Assembly: GCA_009787745.1 (NCBI GenBank)
Contig: WQST01000010.1
Span: 1 to 26,424 of the forward strand
From: Lachnospiraceae bacterium
GTDB lineage: Bacteria > Bacillota > Clostridia > Lachnospirales > Lachnospiraceae
Direction: 5' to 3'
DNA length: 26,424 nucleotides
The stretch's first letter is position 1. Each line of letters starts with the position of its first letter. Shown in pieces: positions 8,263 through 14,332 of this stretch. Under the pieces are notes generated by a model, which saw nothing but the letters and a program-made list of their open reading frames with translations, was not told where the DNA came from and searched no databases. The position numbers were made by a program, and so were the translations under genes.

Positions 8263-8535
8263 TCATTTATGTGGTAAAACGATAAAACTTGATTTATCGC
8301 TTGCAATTAAAATAAATTCGATTTTTCCACAGAAAAATATGTGGTTTTTCACTATTTTTTCACCAAATATAAATTACTGTGTAACCTGTGTAAAACTGTG
8401 TAATATACCCTACAAACCCACTATATGCGCGGGCGGCAATGTCCCGTATAGCCGCCCGCAAAACTGTGTAAAACTGTGTAAATTAGTGTATATTTACCAA
8501 ATAAGCAAACAATTGTTCGAAAGGAAAATGAAATT
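8263..8535. other. Candidate replication origin: iterons flanking a GC-rich hairpin
   Basis: Five copies of (A/C)CTGTGTAA occur in two clusters, at 8376-8403 (three) and 8463-8481 (two), with a degenerate sixth near 8484. Spacing is 9-10 bp. Between the clusters is a perfect 9-bp inverted repeat GCGGGCGGC/GCCGCCCGC (8429-8459) with a 13-nt loop. TTTTTCCACA with an inverted partner lies at 8322-8350. Iterons plus an exposed loop directly upstream of a Rep gene is the expected form of a rolling-circle double-strand origin; the nick site itself is not identified. No ORF here looks real. Confidence 0.65.
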
Positions 8536-10440
8536 ATGAAAAAAACAACCGAAGCAACAATCAAAGCCAAAGCCGACAGACGCTTAACGGCGCGGAAGCG
8601 TACTTTTAATATCGTACAGTACGAAGTTAATCCAATTACAGGGCAATCACTTAATTTTGGATTGTCCAATATAAAAAATCTAGTCAGACATAAATCAATT
8701 ATCCTTTATGCCTACATTCGTCACGACAAGGACGAATACACCGAAGATGACGTTGAGCGTATGCAGGATATGTATAATATTACAGTCAAAATCGGCGATA
8801 TCAAGCCGCCACATTGGCATATTGTAATTTATTGCGGTAATACTACAATAACCTTAAAAATGGTCGCTAAATGGCTTGGTATTAATGATGATATGGCAAT
8901 TAGTTTGATCAAAACTCCGCAAGAATTTAAGCAAGACATACACCCCGACGGCAAAGGCGCATTTATTGATTGCGTTGCTTATCTTCCGCATAATGATATT
9001 CGGCAACAATTGAAAGCCAAACAGGTATATGCTGATTCAGAAGTTACAGCCAATTTTGATTGGCGGTCGGAAGTTAATGCTTATAACAACCGCAAAAACA
9101 AGTATGGCACTAAAAGACCTCTACAGGAAAGAGATTGGTTTCGGAACGAAATTTTTACAGGCTCAATGTCATTATATGATTTAAAAAGAGATCATAAGAC
9201 AGTATATACTGCCGATATGACGACACTTGATAAATTACGCTTAAAATATCTTGAATCCGCACCCTTACCCGCTATGCGTATTAATTATTACGTTGAAGGC
9301 GATGGCGGTGTCGGTAAGGGTTATATGTCACGCGCTATTGCACGGTCGTTTTATCCCGATCTAACGGACGAACAGATATTTTTTGAGGTATCGTGTGATG
9401 GTACTGGATTTTTAGGTTATGACGGACAACCAGTAATTATTTACAACGAGTTCCGAGCAGTTGATTTGCTATACAATTACAAGTCATCAAGGGGTGTCTT
9501 TGATTGTTTTGACACGACCCCGACACGTTCAAAATACAATGTTAAATACGGCTCTGCTTCGTTGATTAATACTATCAATATTGTTAATTCGGTTGAATCA
9601 TATGGGGATTTTTTAGACGGTTTAGTGGGAGAGTATATTGATAAAAAAACAGGTGTCAAACATACGTCAGAAGATAAGCAAAAAAAACAGTCATACCGCC
9701 GTTTTCCGTTAATTTTCAGAGTTCGGGAACAAGATTTTGATATGCTTATAAATCGCGGATTTATCAAAAAAGGTACATATTTTGAGTACGAAGAATATCG
9801 TAATATAATCGGTTCTTTCCAAAAAGTTGCTGAAATTTTAAAATATAACCGTGACTTGGGTTTGGATTACGAGCGGCGACTATTACAGCCTGTTGTTGAT
9901 ATCATTAATGATACGGTGATATGTGCTAATGATGATAATCCTTACGCCGATATGACAATAGATGATTTATTGCAATTGGATGACTTCAAAAATGCCGGAA
10001 TACCACGGATTGAAACGCTCACTGATGAGGAAAAAGCCGCCATAATCGAAGAAAAAGCCGCCGCCGAACAGGCTAGATTATTTGCCTATTTTTCTGACGG
10101 ATATTCGGACGGTGAAATTGCCGATATTAAACTAGATTTTAAAAAATCACATTATGATTGTGATCGTTATTACTGTTCAGGTATGGCTTGCGATATTTAT
10201 CAATCAATCGTTTTTGATGATGCGGATTATGATGATATTGCCAATGCCCGCCGCGCCGCCGCCCAGATAGCAATAGAAAAACGAGCCGCCGCCAAAAAAT
10301 TAAAACGCGACCAAGAATATACAGAAAAAGCCAACAAAATAAGGGATAACGGTGGATTATTTGATGTACCACCACACAAACAACCAACGCGTTGCGCCAT
10401 TACCCCCGGCATGATATATCAGCCGCAGTCATTTCAATAA
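8536..10440 (+). CDS. rep: Replication initiator: HUH endonuclease fused to SF3-like helicase
   Basis: This 634-residue protein has a rolling-circle Rep domain. Motif II is PHWHIVI (His93 and His95, residues 92-98), preceded by SIILYAYIRHDKDE, and a Tyr149 motif AYLPH is comparable to the YLTH of pMV158-family Reps. A helicase-like ATPase follows, with Walker A EGDGGVGKG (254-262, Lys261) and Walker B PVIIYNEFR (299-307). The C-terminus contains alanine-rich helices. The HUH-SF3 order is that of CRESS-DNA virus Reps and the bacterial plasmid Reps related to them. The residue after the Walker lysine is Gly and not Ser/Thr. Iterons and a hairpin lie immediately upstream, and AAAGGAAA serves as ribosome site. 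Its presence next to int implies replication after excision. Confidence 0.85.
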   Translation: MKKTTEATIKAKADRRLTARKRTFNIVQYEVNPITGQSLNFGLSNIKNLVRHKSIILYAYIRHDKDEYTEDDVERMQDMYNITVKIGDIKPPHWHIVIYCGNTTITLKMVAKWLGINDDMAISLIKTPQEFKQDIHPDGKGAFIDCVAYLPHNDIRQQLKAKQVYADSEVTANFDWRSEVNAYNNRKNKYGTKRPLQERDWFRNEIFTGSMSLYDLKRDHKTVYTADMTTLDKLRLKYLESAPLPAMRINYYVEGDGGVGKGYMSRAIARSFYPDLTDEQIFFEVSCDGTGFLGYDGQPVIIYNEFRAVDLLYNYKSSRGVFDCFDTTPTRSKYNVKYGSASLINTINIVNSVESYGDFLDGLVGEYIDKKTGVKHTSEDKQKKQSYRRFPLIFRVREQDFDMLINRGFIKKGTYFEYEEYRNIIGSFQKVAEILKYNRDLGLDYERRLLQPVVDIINDTVICANDDNPYADMTIDDLLQLDDFKNAGIPRIETLTDEEKAAIIEEKAAAEQARLFAYFSDGYSDGEIADIKLDFKKSHYDCDRYYCSGMACDIYQSIVFDDADYDDIANARRAAAQIAIEKRAAAKKLKRDQEYTEKANKIRDNGGLFDVPPHKQPTRCAITPGMIYQPQSFQ

Positions 10441-10479
10441 TATCAGCCGCCGCATTGAGTGTATAACCGAATCTCAGAC

Positions 10480-10509
10480 TTGACAACAATAATTAAATAC
10501 GATTATAAT
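10480..10509 (+). promoter_or_regulatory. Promoter of the antitoxin RNA
   Basis: TTGACA (10480-10485) and TATAAT (10504-10509) are both perfect consensus hexamers, separated by 18 nt. This is one of the strongest promoters in the window. It points into the 3' side of the convergent toxin gene, with no plausible protein downstream, as expected for an abundant antisense antitoxin RNA. Confidence 0.75.
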
Positions 10510-10515
10510 TGAATT

Positions 10516-10605
10516 AATAAAGGGCGTTGCCAGTAATGGCTAGCCCAGATTCAGATCAAAGAAATGACCGCAAACCCAGCTAAGAGTGGCGGTTATTTCT
10601 TTTTA
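10516..10605 (+). ncRNA. Putative type I antitoxin RNA (RNA II-like)
   Basis: Starting about 7 nt after the TATAAT box and ending at the hairpin-plus-T terminator, this gives an RNA of about 90 nt. It carries GCGTTGCC (10524-10531) and GGCTAGCCC (10538-10546). The convergent toxin mRNA carries the same two sequences in its 5' leader (minus strand, 10755-10748 and 10736-10728). In the enterococcal par locus, RNA I and RNA II likewise share two direct repeats and a bidirectional terminator, and pair at them to block translation. The ends are inferred from promoter and terminator positions. Confidence 0.7.
10558..10605. terminator. Bidirectional terminator shared by toxin mRNA and antitoxin RNA
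   Basis: The 14-nt arms AAAGAAATGACCGC (10558-10571) and GCGGTTATTTCTTT (10589-10602) pair completely with one G-T wobble around a 17-nt loop, followed by T-rich sequence on the plus strand. The A/T-rich arm ends make it usable from both sides. The toxin stop codon (10593-10595) lies inside the right arm. Confidence 0.8.
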
Positions 10606-10682
10606 TTGTCGTCCCGTTTTAACAGGGCAATAATACCAATAATCACTAAACATAAAGAAAATAGCTCTTCATATGTAACCAT
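10593..10682 (-). CDS. Small membrane toxin, holin-like/Fst-like type I toxin
   Basis: A 29-residue peptide begins MVTYEELFSL, continues with a hydrophobic stretch CLVIIGIIALL (one transmembrane helix), and ends in a charged KRDDNKKK tail. This is the layout of Gram-positive 'putative holin-like toxin' and Fst peptides, which damage the membrane. AAAGGGGG is a strong ribosome site about 6 nt before the ATG. It is buried in a predicted stem GCCCTC/GGGGGC (10688-10704), comparable to the leader hairpin that masks the fst start. The gene is transcribed leftward toward the antitoxin RNA and shares its terminator. The locus lies at the end of the Rep/mobilization unit, where a post-segregational killing system would stabilize a replicating element. 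Confidence 0.75.
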   Translation of the reverse strand: MVTYEELFSLCLVIIGIIALLKRDDNKKK

Positions 10683-10763
10683 AGGCAGCCCCCTTTCCGA
10701 GGGCAAAGAACGCCCCCTAATTGATGAGGGCTAGCCACTACCATATCGGCAACGCTTAAATAA

Positions 10764-10792
10764 AGTTTACAGATAATGGTATGCCATGTCAA
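10764..10792 (-). promoter_or_regulatory. Promoter of the toxin mRNA
   Basis: On the minus strand, TTGACA (10792-10787) and TAAACT (10769-10764) are 17 nt apart. The transcript would start near 10757 and carry a leader of about 75 nt containing the two shared repeats and the hairpin that masks the ribosome site. The -35 lies within a long palindrome (10785-10823). Confidence 0.65.
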
Positions 10793-10823
10793 GCATAAAT
10801 CCCCTCATTTATGGCTTGACATG
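10785..10823. repeat. Palindrome overlapping the toxin promoter -35
   Basis: CATGTCAAGC (10785-10794) and GCTTGACATG (10814-10823) are perfect 10-bp arms. They extend inward by ATAAA/TTTAT with one unpaired G. The left arm contains the toxin -35, so this may be an operator or a recombination-related site. Confidence 0.5.
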
Positions 10824-10828
10824 ATTCA

Positions 10829-10856
10829 CAATCCCTAATAATCGGTTTAGGGATTG
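10829..10856. repeat. Perfect 10-bp inverted repeat
   Basis: CAATCCCTAA (10829-10838) pairs with TTAGGGATTG (10847-10856) around an 8-nt loop. It ends 3 bp before the left 26-bp direct repeat, so it may mark the end of the Rep/mobilization unit. There is no T-tract, so a terminator is unlikely. Confidence 0.5.
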
Positions 10857-10859
10857 CCC

Positions 10860-10885
10860 TTATCATTTTAAGTGCATATCCCTTG
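10860..10885. repeat. 26-bp direct repeat, left copy
   Basis: TTATCATTTTAAGTGCATAT followed by CCCTTG is identical to 13429-13454. The two copies bracket 2.57 kb that holds the lipoprotein, one structured-RNA copy and the J-domain-like gene. The sequences diverge immediately outside the 26 bp on both sides. Direct repeats of this length suggest an insertion or recombination junction. Confidence 0.75.
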
Positions 10886-10943
10886 GTTATAATTTGAGCA
10901 GTAATTCTTGTTTTCAGGTCTGAAAATGATGATCAGATTAGCG

Positions 10944-10996
10944 AAAAAAAAATGGGAAATCAGAACCTCGTTTAGAGGTCTGAAATCCCATTTTTT
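10944..10996. terminator. Bidirectional terminator after the lipoprotein gene
   Basis: AAAAATGGGAAATCAGAACC continues through TC, a GTTTA loop, and GAGGTCTGAAATCCCATTTT with further T's. It forms a stem of about 20 bp with one bulge and has A/T tracts on both ends. It lies about 30 nt beyond the stop of the leftward lipoprotein gene and should end its transcript. Confidence 0.85.
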
Positions 10997-11027
10997 ATGT
11001 ACTTGTTTTTCCTATCAAATTCGAACA

Positions 11028-12236
11028 TCAGTTCTCTTGTATTTCGAGTATTTTAGCGATCAATTCTCCGTCCGTATTGGCACCTGTAATATCAAACTTG
11101 TACAAACCAATTCCGGTTACGTCGGTGATGATCATGTACTCGTCAGTGACGACTGCACATAATGGGAATGTCTCGTTAGGATACTTAAAGACTTTAGTTT
11201 TTTGGTCGTCTACACCATTATGGCTAGGCATAATTAAAGCAATACCGTTATCATAATACCCATAAAAGTTCGTACCTGTGAACCACTTGCTGTAAGCGTT
11301 GCTAAATTTCAAAAAATTATAACTGATATCTCTTGATGCACCAAGGAGTTCGCCTGTTTCTAAATTCCCCGTGAAATAGTGATCCGAGGTTACGTTTATT
11401 TTTTCGATCGGTGTTATTTCCCAGGTAGTTAGGTCTACGGCATATTGGTTATCATAACACTCGATATATATTTGATTGTCGTGCATGCCGATTATCTTAA
11501 TCCTTTCATGAGTGCTGTTCTCGTTAAGATTTTTGATTTTAGTTTTATCAAACGGAACTTTGGTTGTCGTCGTGAAATCCTCTGAAAGAATATAATAAAA
11601 ATCGTCGCCGTTATCGTTAAAATAAGCGTCATTCATGAATAAAATACGACTGTCGGACAAAATTAAAAAGTCGATTGTCTTGTGTGCCCCAACGTAGTGT
11701 CTGGCAACAAGATTTCCATCCATGTCGTATTTGTCAATGCTGGATGCACCGTTACGAGAACTGCTGTCCCAGCTTTTATTCACTTCTTGATAAATACCGT
11801 AAATATAGCCTTGATAATAATAACCTTCCCATAGCGGAATCATGGTTAATTTATCGGTTTTGATGTTATAAAGCATTGCGTGTTGGTTTATGTCATTGGT
11901 CAAATAGCCGTTATTTATTTGCCAATAAACCACATCGCCATCCATGCCGTATTGGCGTGGCGGCTGGATTCTGGCATATTCCGAAAGCAGGTTAGTTAAA
12001 TCAATTAGTTTGTCGTTAACTTCTGAGGGTTCTTGGGATTGGGTTTCCTCGGTTTCTGAAGTTGGTTCTTGGATAATCGGTTCAATTATGGGTTCTTGTG
12101 TCTGAATAACTTCAGGTGATGGGAGCGGGCTTTCGGTCACGATGCTAGGGGATGTGACTTCGATAGTGTCTTTGCCGCAGGCTGTTAAGCTGACGGCTAA
12201 AAGTCCAATAATTACAGGTGTTATCAATTTCTTCAT
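11028..12236 (-). CDS. Secreted lipoprotein of unknown function
   Basis: This 402-residue protein begins with a lipoprotein signal: MKKLITPVIIGLLAVSLTAC, with lipobox LTAC and the lipidated Cys at residue 20. A linker of about 55 residues rich in Pro, Glu, Gln, Ser and Thr follows and probably spans the cell wall. The remaining 320 residues are beta-rich with many Tyr/Asp/Gly turns (YDMDGNLVARHY, YNIKTDKLTMIP), which suggests repeated beta-propeller-like blades, but I do not recognise a named family. GGAGGA precedes the ATG. It stands alone on the minus strand between a strong terminator and a GC-rich palindromic leader, inside the segment bounded by 26-bp repeats. It is therefore best viewed as cargo. 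Surface location is well supported; the role is unknown. Confidence 0.85.
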   Translation of the reverse strand: MKKLITPVIIGLLAVSLTACGKDTIEVTSPSIVTESPLPSPEVIQTQEPIIEPIIQEPTSETEETQSQEPSEVNDKLIDLTNLLSEYARIQPPRQYGMDGDVVYWQINNGYLTNDINQHAMLYNIKTDKLTMIPLWEGYYYQGYIYGIYQEVNKSWDSSSRNGASSIDKYDMDGNLVARHYVGAHKTIDFLILSDSRILFMNDAYFNDNGDDFYYILSEDFTTTTKVPFDKTKIKNLNENSTHERIKIIGMHDNQIYIECYDNQYAVDLTTWEITPIEKINVTSDHYFTGNLETGELLGASRDISYNFLKFSNAYSKWFTGTNFYGYYDNGIALIMPSHNGVDDQKTKVFKYPNETFPLCAVVTDEYMIITDVTGIGLYKFDITGANTDGELIAKILEIQEN

Positions 12237-12553
12237 ACGTTGTTTTCCTCCATGGTAGTTGGGGGTTAATGGGTTAGGGGTTGAGCAGTGCGGCAGCTAC
12301 CATCTGCCGCCATGCTCAAAAAAAGTTAGCATTCCGAGTCAGGCACCCGGCAGCCGTCAGGCTGCAATGTACCTGTGTTGGGTGCTGCATTTATCTTGAA
12401 TGTCGGCAGGGCAGCCATTTGACCGCCCCGCCTAGAAAATTAAAAACGAGATACTATGCTAATATACACACATAATACCTCGCCGTATAAAATAACGAAG
12501 AACCAACCAGCCCACGAACTAGATTATTGCTTGTAAAATCTACGATTTTACAA
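12237..12553. other. Non-coding stretch with GC-rich palindromes upstream of the lipoprotein
   Basis: Two strong structures are visible. One is TTGAGCA..GCGGCAG/CTGCCGC..TGCTCAA (12281-12319), two 7-bp helices around a small internal loop. The other has CAGGCACCC/GGGTGCTG (12350-12387) enclosing GCAGCC/GGCTGC. A perfect 10-bp repeat TTGTAAAATC/GATTTTACAA lies at 12531-12553. On the minus strand this is the region between the structured RNA and the lipoprotein start, so it could be a long structured 5' leader. The first hairpin is preceded and not followed by its T-tract on that strand, so it is not a standard terminator. No convincing gene is present. Confidence 0.5.
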
Positions 12554-12563
12554 TATAATTAAA

Positions 12564-12654
12564 CCTGTGTCGCGGAATAAGTCCGTACTGTGTGATAGAC
12601 TACCACTATCATACCTTGCCCTTTGGAGTGTCCAGCTCCAAGGGGTGGCACACA
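12564..12654 (-). ncRNA. Structured RNA element, copy 1
   Basis: Read on the minus strand this is a cloverleaf-like fold. Outer stem TGTGT/ACACA (12654-12650 with 12570-12566) encloses hairpin I CCCCTTGGAG/CTCCAAAGGG, hairpin II TGATAG/CTATCA and hairpin III CGGA/TCCG. A homologue in opposite orientation lies at 14219-14309. Between the copies hairpin II keeps pairing despite two compensatory base-pair changes, and hairpin III despite one, while the outer sequences GTGTGCCACC and GCGACACAGG are conserved. That pattern points to conserved secondary structure. It has its own upstream promoter. No known family was recognised; function is unknown. Confidence 0.65.
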
Positions 12655-12679
12655 ATATTCTTTTTTAATTTTCAAATCC

Positions 12680-12708
12680 ATTTTAACACACAAATGAATC
12701 GATATCAA
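12680..12708 (-). promoter_or_regulatory. Promoter upstream of structured RNA copy 1
   Basis: On the minus strand, TTGATA (12708-12703) and TAAAAT (12685-12680) are separated by 17 nt. Predicted transcription starts near 12673, about 20 nt before the structured element. The -10 sequence and spacer length match those of the promoter before copy 2. Confidence 0.6.
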
Positions 12709-12720
12709 AGGAAATTTTCC

Positions 12721-13236
12721 TCATTTATGAACAAAACCGACCCTTATTTTTTGGGGAACTTTGCTTTCAACTTCCTGATTGCCGAATATATCACGGATTT
12801 GATCAAGGGAAAAATTTTTATTGTTATACTTCCTGTACCCTTCCGGCGGCATATACCATGCTATTTTGGTTTTATGCCATTTGAAATTTAGAGCTTTTAA
12901 AAGGTCTTTATATTGCCGTGTATCACCGGTAATCCAGATAAATGAGCCGATAATTTCAATCAGGATGCCGTCAAGGTGAATTATTTTGCTTATGATGTCT
13001 TTGAACTGTTCTGGCGTTTCGGTATTCGGAGTTTTCGCGGTATACGTTTCGCCGTCAGCAGTTTTATGTAAATCTTTAAGAAGTGGAAAGAGGTAATCGT
13101 ATTCAGTATTGACTATCTTCATTATTTCCGCATCGCCGCCGGTTACGTCTGGATGATAATTCACAGCGAAAGTTTTATACAGTTTTTTGAGTTCTTCAAG
13201 TGTTTCGGGAGCTGGTACAAAGAATTTAATTTTCAT
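12721..13236 (-). CDS. J-domain-like protein
   Basis: This 171-residue protein has an N-terminal J-domain-like helix pair: LEELKKLYKTFAVNYHPDVTGGDAEIMKIVNTEYDYL, with the HPD motif at about residues 28-30. That motif stimulates Hsp70 ATPase in true J proteins. The C-terminal part (LIEIIGSFIWITGDTRQYKDLLKALNFKWHKTKIAWYMPPEGY) is a small module common in Bacillota mobile-element 'DnaJ' proteins, and it ends with SLDQIRDIFGNQEVESK. There is no G/F region or zinc centre, so it is not a DnaJ chaperone. AGGAAGG precedes the ATG. It lies in the 26-bp-repeat-bounded segment, and the promoter of structured RNA copy 1 begins just past its stop. The exact role is unknown. Confidence 0.75.
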   Translation of the reverse strand: MKIKFFVPAPETLEELKKLYKTFAVNYHPDVTGGDAEIMKIVNTEYDYLFPLLKDLHKTADGETYTAKTPNTETPEQFKDIISKIIHLDGILIEIIGSFIWITGDTRQYKDLLKALNFKWHKTKIAWYMPPEGYRKYNNKNFSLDQIRDIFGNQEVESKVPQKIRVGFVHK

Positions 13237-13643
13237 TGCGCTTCCTTCCTGGCTGGTTTAGCCGCCAGCCGTCGGCACTATGGTTTATTTATAAGCGAGT
13301 TCAAGACAAAAAAAAATAACCACCGCGCCAAACCATGATAGATTGGCGTAATAGTTAATTGCCTTGGCGGGTCCTAATTTCCACCGATGCCGCTAGGCAT
13401 ATTATAGGAAATGCTATCCCATATGCCATTATCATTTTAAGTGCATATCCCTTGACTATATCTTTTACGTTTTAGCTTCAATGTCCAATAAAACGGACAG
13501 CTTATTTGACTACTATTTGACTACTACTACCACGAAAAACTATGAATTATTACGAATTATCACGAACAATAGAAAGCTATAAAACCGCGTAAAATCAACG
13601 TTTACAGCACATTACGAATTATGGCAAATCACACGTCTTAATT
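13237..13643. other. Non-coding att-like region with tandem and direct repeats
   Basis: No gene is supported here. Present are the right 26-bp direct repeat, two perfect tandem 11-mers ATTTGACTACT (13504-13525), and ATTACGAATTAT twice (13549-13560 and 13611-13622). Such short repeats directly upstream of a tRNA 3' fragment resemble arm-type integrase or excisionase sites in an attachment region. The integrase that would use them is not adjacent. ATGCC/GGCAT forms a small hairpin at 13387-13400. Confidence 0.55.
13429..13454. repeat. 26-bp direct repeat, right copy
   Basis: This sequence is identical over 26 bp to 10860-10885 and in the same orientation. It lies 193 bp past the J-domain gene start and 50 bp before the tandem 11-mers. 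The interval between the copies has no transposase or integrase of its own. Confidence 0.75.
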
Positions 13644-13685
13644 TTCGGGACGCAGAGGTCGCAGGTTCAAATCCTGTCACTTCGA
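13644..13685 (+). tRNA. 3' half of tRNA-Pro(CGG), att-site remnant, not functional
   Basis: The sequence runs from the anticodon loop TTCGGGA (anticodon CGG at 13646-13648) through stem strand CGCAG, variable loop AGGTC, T-arm GCAGG-TTCAAAT-CCTGT and acceptor strand CACTTCG plus discriminator A. CCA is not encoded. The matching 5' half is absent: the sequence before 13644 does not supply CTGCG for the anticodon stem or CGAAGTG for the acceptor stem. Tyrosine-integrase elements that insert into tRNA genes duplicate exactly this kind of 3' piece. The fragment therefore marks an attachment site of an element extending to the left. Confidence 0.8.
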
Positions 13686-13707
13686 TATAAAAAGCAAATT
13701 TCCATTG

Positions 13708-13735
13708 AAGATACTGGGTTTCCGGTATCTTTTTT
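13708..13735 (+). terminator. Terminator behind the tRNA-Pro remnant
   Basis: AAGATACTGG-GTTT-CCGGTATCTT is followed by TTTT. It lies 22 nt after the tRNA 3' end, which suggests the DNA right of the tRNA piece was once the native downstream flank of a tRNA gene. Confidence 0.75.
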
Positions 13736-13766
13736 ATTTCAAATACACGAGATTTCGTGTAAAATC

Positions 13767-13795
13767 TTGCGGACATTTTGCGGACACTTTGCGGA
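13767..13795. repeat. Three TTGCGGA(CA) tandem repeats at 11-bp spacing
   Basis: TTGCGGACA starts at 13767 and 13778, and TTGCGGA at 13789. The 11-bp period equals that of the ATTTGACTACT pair on the other side of the tRNA fragment, so these may be arm-type recombinase sites. Function is inferred only from layout. Confidence 0.55.
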
Positions 13796-13848
13796 AAAAG
13801 AAAAAGGAAAGGAGAAGTACATCAGATAAACCGCACAAAATCAATTCA

Positions 13849-13883
13849 AAAATAAAAGCCAGTTATACGGCTTTTATTTTTTT
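13849..13883. terminator. Terminator hairpin
   Basis: AAAATAAAAGCC (13849-13860) and GGCTTTTATTTT (13869-13880) form a perfect 12-bp stem followed by more T's. The stop codon of the minus-strand remnant lies within it, so it probably terminated that gene and can act in both directions. Confidence 0.7.
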
Positions 13884-13940
13884 CGCTATTTTACTTTCAA
13901 TTTCTTCATTTCCAAAGATATCTCTAATTTCATCTAACGA
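13863..13940 (-). pseudogene. C-terminal remnant of a J-domain-like family gene
   Basis: The last 25 codons read SLDEIRDIFGNEEIESKIAK followed by KIKAV and stop. This parallels SLDQIRDIFGNQEVESKVPQ at the end of the J-domain-like protein at 12721-13236. Upstream the frame stays open to 14099 (78 residues in all), but that part has no J-domain and no resemblance to the intact protein. The piece looks like a decayed or recombined copy. It lies antisense to, and 280 nt before, structured RNA copy 2. Confidence 0.55.
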
Positions 13941-14166
13941 ATAGGATATAGAAGAATTAATAGTTATGGAAGTTTTTGCGGTGTTTGATATTTGGATAGA
14001 AAAGTTTAGCTTTAACACAGGCGAGGCAAAGAGGGAGTCTGAATAAATCTTAGAATAGAGTTGAATAAGCAAATATAAAAAAACGGACGATTTAGACAAC
14101 TTAAATTATAAAGATAAAAAGTGATTTGCCAGACATAAGTAACAAAAATATATCATCTTAAAACTC

Positions 14167-14195
14167 TTGAACAGTATTTATTTCTATGCTAAAAT
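14167..14195 (+). promoter_or_regulatory. Promoter of structured RNA copy 2
   Basis: TTGAAC (14167-14172) and TAAAAT (14190-14195) are separated by 17 nt. Predicted transcription starts near 14202, and a terminator follows at 14333-14395. The unit would give an RNA of about 190 nt, or a leader ahead of parA if the terminator is read through. Confidence 0.65.
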
Positions 14196-14218
14196 AATTT
14201 TGGAAATCAAATACGGAA

Positions 14219-14309
14219 TGTGTGCCACCCTCTGGAGTTGGAAGCTCCAAAGGGTAAGGTATAGTAGTCAGAAGCTACTACACAGTACAGATTAACTCTG
14301 CGACACAGG
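14219..14309 (+). ncRNA. Structured RNA element, copy 2
   Basis: This is the homologue of 12564-12654 in opposite orientation. Outer stem TGTGT (14219-14223)/ACACA (14303-14307) encloses hairpin I (arms 14228-14237 and 14245-14254), hairpin II TAGTAG (14262-14267)/CTACTA (14275-14280) and hairpin III CAGA (14288-14291)/TCTG (14297-14300). Relative to copy 1, three base pairs in hairpins II and III have changed on both strands, preserving pairing. It lies between its own promoter and a terminator, 200 nt before parA. It may be an independent small RNA, an attenuator of the parA operon, or a structured DNA site such as oriT; sequence alone does not decide. Confidence 0.65.
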
Positions 14310-14332
14310 ATTAATTATATGACTCTGTTATT

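Noticed and set aside
12281..12326. Intrinsic terminator
   Set aside because: The strong hairpin is followed by A's on the plus strand and preceded by T's on the minus strand, so no T-tract follows it in either direction.
12564..14309. Group II intron 5' ends (GTGTG start) as explanation for the structured element
   Set aside because: No domain V-like hairpin, intron ORF or longer domain I is visible in either copy, and both have promoters immediately upstream.
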